From Bradyrhizobium sp. 4 (GTDB lineage Bacteria > Pseudomonadota > Alphaproteobacteria > Rhizobiales > Xanthobacteraceae): 64,000 nucleotides of DNA. Position 1 is the stretch's first letter. Each line of letters starts with the position of its first letter. The notes beneath the pieces were generated by a model. It saw nothing but the letters and a program-made list of their open reading frames with translations. It did no database searches and was not told the DNA's origin. The translations under genes were made by a program, and so were the position numbers. Of the stretch, positions 60,907 to 64,000 are shown one piece after another. Location of the stretch: the NCBI RefSeq assembly GCF_023100905.1, contig NZ_CP064686.1:3162001-3226000 (forward strand). The letters run 5' to 3'.

Positions 60907-62013
60907 ATGACGATCGTCAGCCGCTTTGGTTTTGGCCGCGCGATCGCCGCCGCGCTGACGTTGCTCTCCGCCCCCGCAGGGGCCGAGGAGCGGGTCGTCA
61001 ACTTCTACAACTGGTCGAACTACGTGGCGCCCGACGTCCTCGAGGCCTTCACCAGGGAGACCGGCATCAAGGTGGTCTACGACACGTTTGACGCCAACGA
61101 GACCCTGGAGACGCGCCTGATGGCCGGCAGGTCCGGCTATGACGTCGTGGTGCCCACCGCCTATTTCCTTCAGCGCCAGATCAAGGCCAACATCTTCCAG
61201 AACCTCGACAAGTCGAAGCTGCCGAACCTGGCCAATGCCTGGCCGGTGGTGACCGAACGTCTCGCGATCTACGACCCCGGCAATGTCTACGCCGTCAATT
61301 ACATGTGGGGCACGACGGGCATCGGCTACAACGTCGCCAAGCTGAAGCAGATTCTCGGAGAGGATGCGAAGATCGACAGCTGGGACATCGTGTTCAAGCC
61401 GGAGAATCTCGCGAAATTCAAAGACTGCGGCGTCCACATGCTGGATTCCGCCGACGACATCTTCCCGGCGGCGTTGAACTATCTCGGGCTCGATCCGAAC
61501 TCGACCAAGCAGGCCGACCTCGACAAGGCCGCCGATGTCGTGGCCAAGGTGCGGCCTGCCGTGCGCAAGTTTCATTCGTCCGAATATCTAAGCGCGCTCG
61601 CCACCGGCGAGATCTGTTTCGTGGTCGGCTGGTCCGGCGACATCATGCAGGCCCGCGCCCGCGCTGCCGAAGGTAAGAGCGGCATCGAGATCGGCTACGC
61701 CATCCCGAAGGAGGGCGCGCAGATGTTCTTCGACAATCTCGCAATCCCTGCGGATGCCAGGAACGTCAAGGAAGCCTACGAGCTGATCAACTATCTCTAC
61801 CGTCCGGACGTGGCCGCCAAGAATACGGACTTCCTGTCCTACGCCAACGGCAACCTCGCCAGCCAGAAGCTGGTCGACCCGAAAATTCTGAACGACAAGA
61901 ACATCTATCCGGACGAGGCGATGCTCGCAAAGCTGTTCGTCATCACGGCGCGTGAGCCGGCGACCCAGCGGGTCATCAATCGGCTGTGGACCAGGGTGAA
62001 GACGGGAAGGTAA
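60907..62013 (+). CDS. Polyamine ABC transporter substrate-binding protein (PotF-like)
   Basis: Periplasmic binding protein of 368 residues. A signal peptide is seen (AIAAALTLLSAPAGAEE), then the typical VNFYNWSNYVAPDVLEAF, TGIKVVYDTFDANETLE, VVPTAYFLQRQIKA, NYMWGTTGIGYNVAKL and the late FLSYANGNLASQKLV. Members bind putrescine, spermidine or related amines. No permease or ATPase genes follow in the window, so this is an orphan receptor or part of a split system. It begins three bases after the aminotransferase stop. Confidence 0.93.
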   Translation: MTIVSRFGFGRAIAAALTLLSAPAGAEERVVNFYNWSNYVAPDVLEAFTRETGIKVVYDTFDANETLETRLMAGRSGYDVVVPTAYFLQRQIKANIFQNLDKSKLPNLANAWPVVTERLAIYDPGNVYAVNYMWGTTGIGYNVAKLKQILGEDAKIDSWDIVFKPENLAKFKDCGVHMLDSADDIFPAALNYLGLDPNSTKQADLDKAADVVAKVRPAVRKFHSSEYLSALATGEICFVVGWSGDIMQARARAAEGKSGIEIGYAIPKEGAQMFFDNLAIPADARNVKEAYELINYLYRPDVAAKNTDFLSYANGNLASQKLVDPKILNDKNIYPDEAMLAKLFVITAREPATQRVINRLWTRVKTGR

Positions 62014-62021
62014 TCGCGCCC

Positions 62022-62137
62022 ATCATTGCGAGGAGCGAAGCGACGAACCAATCAGAATCTTTCCGCGGGAGGATTCTGGATTGCTCGCTTCCGCCTTCGC
62101 TCTTCGAGCTACGGCGGACAAATCGCTCGCAATGACG
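62022..62137. repeat. Intergenic inverted repeat (ATTGCGAG / CTCGCAAT ends)
   Basis: TCATTGCGAGGAGCG at the left and CGCTCGCAATGA at the right are inverted copies; inner segments AATCAGAATC and GATTCTGGATT also pair. The whole element could fold as a long hairpin. It lies between convergent genes. I recall related elements as abundant in Bradyrhizobium and other Rhizobiales. Confidence 0.7.
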
Positions 62138-62145
62138 GAACAAGA

Positions 62146-63078
62146 TTACCGCCACCTGCGGTGCAGCCACAGCCACTGCTCGGGATGCTCACGGACCCAG
62201 CCTTCCACCACGCTCGTGATCGCCTGGGTGGTGCCCTGGATGTCGATCTTGCCGTCGGCGTCGCGCACCGGCTGGACCTCTTCGGTGATCTCGGCGGTGA
62301 AGCGGCCGCCGGGCAGGCGGATGACGCGGACGCCGTGGATCGGGCATTCGACCTGGCGCAACAGGCGTGCCAGCATCGGATTGGCGCGGGTCTTGCGGCC
62401 GAAGAAGGTGACCTCGACGCCGCCGGTCAGATACTGGTCGATCAGCATCGCGACGTGCTTGCCGTCCTTGAGCGCCTGCGCGAGCCGCAGCGGCGCGTCG
62501 CGCCCCGCCGGGATCAGCGTGCCCATGTTGACCTGGCGCATCTCCTGGATGATGCGGTCGGCGGAGGCGATATTGGGGCGGCGGTAGAGGATCGCCGTAT
62601 CCAGCCCATGCGCGACCGCGGCGAGCGCCGGCAATTCCCAGTTGGCGAGATGCGCGGCGAAGATCAGCGCGGGTTTGCCGTCGTCGCGGATCCGGTCGAA
62701 CAGCTCGATGCTGCGCCTGGGCAGTTCGATCCGGCTGTTTTCCGGATGATCGCGGTCGTAGTCCCAGACGTGGTCCATATGGGCGAATTCGGCGCCGACG
62801 CGACCGAGATTGTCCCACACGCCCATCAGGATGCTTTCGATCTCTTCGGGCGATTTCTCCGGAAAGGCCGCGCTGAGGTTGGCGCGGCCGATGCGGTGCT
62901 CGCGCAGGCGCGGACCGATCGTTTTGGTGACGCGCGCGAAAAAGTCCGAGGTCTTGGCCGGATCGAAATAACGCGTGGTGCGCAACATGCCGACGGTGGC
63001 GGCGCCGATCAGCCCTCCACCGATCGATTTGGCCGTCGCCCGCGCGCGGGCTTTCGTCCTCGCAGGAAGCAGCGCCAT
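62146..63078 (-). CDS. lpxXL: Lipid A late acyltransferase (LpxL/HtrB family, probably LpxXL)
   Basis: Inner-membrane-associated acyltransferase of 310 residues. The H-x4-E site is FAAHLANWELPALAA, with RPNIASADRIIQEMRQ, HVAMLIDQYLTGGVEVTFFGR and the final EHPEQWLWLHRRW typical of the family. In rhizobia the LpxXL member transfers a very-long-chain hydroxy acyl group from AcpXL to lipid A, and its gene sits beside special ketoacyl-ACP synthase genes. The coupled synthase gene upstream (8-base gap) supports that reading. The symbol is inferred from context. Confidence 0.85.
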   Translation of the reverse strand: MALLPARTKARARATAKSIGGGLIGAATVGMLRTTRYFDPAKTSDFFARVTKTIGPRLREHRIGRANLSAAFPEKSPEEIESILMGVWDNLGRVGAEFAHMDHVWDYDRDHPENSRIELPRRSIELFDRIRDDGKPALIFAAHLANWELPALAAVAHGLDTAILYRRPNIASADRIIQEMRQVNMGTLIPAGRDAPLRLAQALKDGKHVAMLIDQYLTGGVEVTFFGRKTRANPMLARLLRQVECPIHGVRVIRLPGGRFTAEITEEVQPVRDADGKIDIQGTTQAITSVVEGWVREHPEQWLWLHRRWR

Positions 63079-63086
63079 GCGTCCGG

Positions 63087-64000
63087 TCAGGCCGGTTCGC
63101 GGGTCAGGATCAGCGAGGCGTTCTGGCCGCCGAAGCCGAACGAGTTCGACATCACCGCGGTGACGCGGGCATCGCGTGCCTTGTTGCCGACGACGTCGAA
63201 CAGGATCGTGGGATCCGGATTGTCGTAGTTGATCGTCGGCGGGATGCGCTGATGTTCGAGCGTGAGCAGCGAGAAGATTGCCTCGACCGCGCCGGCGGCC
63301 GAGATGGTGTGGCCGACCATCGACTTGTTGGAGGTGACCGGAATCTTCGAGACGAGTTCGCCGAACACGGCCGATGTCGTATTGTACTCCATCTTGTCGT
63401 TCTCGGGCGTCGCGGTGCCGTGCGCGTTGATGTGGTCGATCTGGTCCGGCGTCATGCCGGCATCGGCCAGCGTCTTGTTCATGCAGCCGATGATCGGCTT
63501 GCCGTCGGGTGAGGAGCGGGTGCGATGGAAGGAATCGGTGAGCTCGCCGCAGCCGGCGATCACGCCGAGGATTTTTGCGCCGCGCGCGGTGGCGGCTTCA
63601 TAGCTTTCGAGCACCAGCGCACCTGCGCCTTCGGCCATGACAAAACCGTCGCGGTTCTTGGAGAAGGGACGGGAGGCCGCCTGCGGCGGATCGTTCTGGG
63701 TCGACAGCGCCGAGAGCAGCGAGAAGCGCACCAGCGCCTCCGGATTCACGGTGCCGTCGGTCGCCACGCACAGCGCGGCATCGGTTTCGCCGCGGCGGAT
63801 CGCCTCGACACCGAGCTGGATCGAGGTCGCGCCCGAGGCGCAGGCCGTCGACAACGAGATCGGCGAGCCCTTGGTGCCGAAGGTCTCGGCGAGGTAGGCC
63901 GCGACCGAACCGAACATGAAGCGGTGGTGATAGGCGCTGTACTTGCCGCCACCGGAGATGCGCAGCAGATCGTCGTAATTGAAGTCGAGCTTACCGACGG
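63087..64000 (-). CDS. Beta-ketoacyl-ACP synthase (FabF-like), 5' end outside window
   Basis: Condensing enzyme that extends acyl chains on ACP. The active-site triad is visible: Cys in LSTACASGATSI, His in INAHGTATPEND and His in MVGHTISAAGAVE; the final GGQNASLIL is typical. The N-terminal part lies beyond the right edge; the frame is open through base 63998 (reading VGKLDFNYDDLLR at the margin). It directly precedes the acyltransferase gene. In rhizobial very-long-chain lipid A clusters two such synthases (FabF1XL/FabF2XL) lie upstream of lpxXL, and this is probably one of them. Confidence 0.92.
   Translation of the reverse strand, partial: VGKLDFNYDDLLRISGGGKYSAYHHRFMFGSVAAYLAETFGTKGSPISLSTACASGATSIQLGVEAIRRGETDAALCVATDGTVNPEALVRFSLLSALSTQNDPPQAASRPFSKNRDGFVMAEGAGALVLESYEAATARGAKILGVIAGCGELTDSFHRTRSSPDGKPIIGCMNKTLADAGMTPDQIDHINAHGTATPENDKMEYNTTSAVFGELVSKIPVTSNKSMVGHTISAAGAVEAIFSLLTLEHQRIPPTINYDNPDPTILFDVVGNKARDARVTAVMSNSFGFGGQNASLILTREPA

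Noticed and set aside
60205..61575. A 456-codon minus-strand frame opposite the aminotransferase and PotF-like genes
   Set aside because: Spans two well-supported genes in antisense, with no recognisable domain.
1..64000. CRISPR arrays, tRNA or rRNA genes, insertion sequences, prophage or integrase genes
   Set aside because: No regularly spaced direct repeats, tRNA cloverleaf with a T-loop GGTTCGAATCC-type motif, or transposase/integrase motif was found on reading both strands.

Overview
The window is GC-rich chromosomal DNA from an alphaproteobacterium, most likely Bradyrhizobium or a close relative (Nitrobacteraceae). This is inferred from the gene content: DUF2865, citramalate synthase CimA, class II DAHP synthase, tandem kup genes, TakP-like TRAP binding proteins and a rhizobial-type lipid A acyltransferase beside a ketoacyl-ACP synthase. 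Several intergenic palindromic repeats look like families I recall from Bradyrhizobium genomes. I see no rRNA, tRNA, CRISPR array, transposase or phage gene. Almost everything reads as core chromosome, with one gene remnant and two genes cut by the window edges.

Layout. 1-13.8 kb: a TRAP binding protein cut by the left edge, a frameshifted YunG-like remnant, an orphan PAS/HWE histidine kinase, a membrane-anchored alpha/beta hydrolase, an HD hydrolase, a methyltransferase, a TctD/TctE-like two-component system, a secreted M20 peptidase, and a full TRAP set (binding protein convergent with dctM and dctQ across a shared terminator). 13.9-19.3 kb: housekeeping genes moaA, a lipoprotein, gph, rpiA, a DUF2059 protein and gor. 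19.3-27.8 kb: a long minus-strand run with a double cupin, a 61-aa zinc-ribbon protein, YbdK ligase plus class II glutamine amidotransferase, a PaiB-like flavoprotein, a MocR/PdxR regulator, a redoxin and a MOSC/ferredoxin-reductase fusion. 27.9-30.6 kb: a SnoaL-like protein and a TerB/membrane/TerC/UPF0114 operon. 30.7-36.1 kb: AraC, LysR and ModE-like regulators, and an aldehyde dehydrogenase with conspicuous operator-like repeats in front of it.

36.3-47.9 kb: small secreted proteins, a hydrolase, class II DAHP synthase, dgkA, nadE, a DUF2865 protein, then cysS, a 37-aa membrane microprotein, a GNAT acetyltransferase and cimA packed with overlapping ends, followed by a VOC protein and a LOG-type hydrolase. 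A 16-codon reading frame with two Cys codons lies just after a possible promoter upstream of cysS and is a candidate attenuation leader. 48.1-52.7 kb: an Atm1-type ABC exporter, psd and pssA (phosphatidylethanolamine synthesis) and an RraA-like protein. 53.3-59.2 kb: a motA/motB-like pair and two tandem kup potassium transporters. 59.4-64 kb: rhodanese, aminotransferase, polyamine-type binding protein, and the end of a lipid A very-long-chain acyl cluster running off the right edge.

No single spectacular new system stands out. The best leads are the cysS leader, the operator array before the aldehyde dehydrogenase, the YbdK/amidotransferase pair, the TerB/TerC operon and the microprotein after cysS. 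All functions are inferred from sequence reading; no database search was possible.
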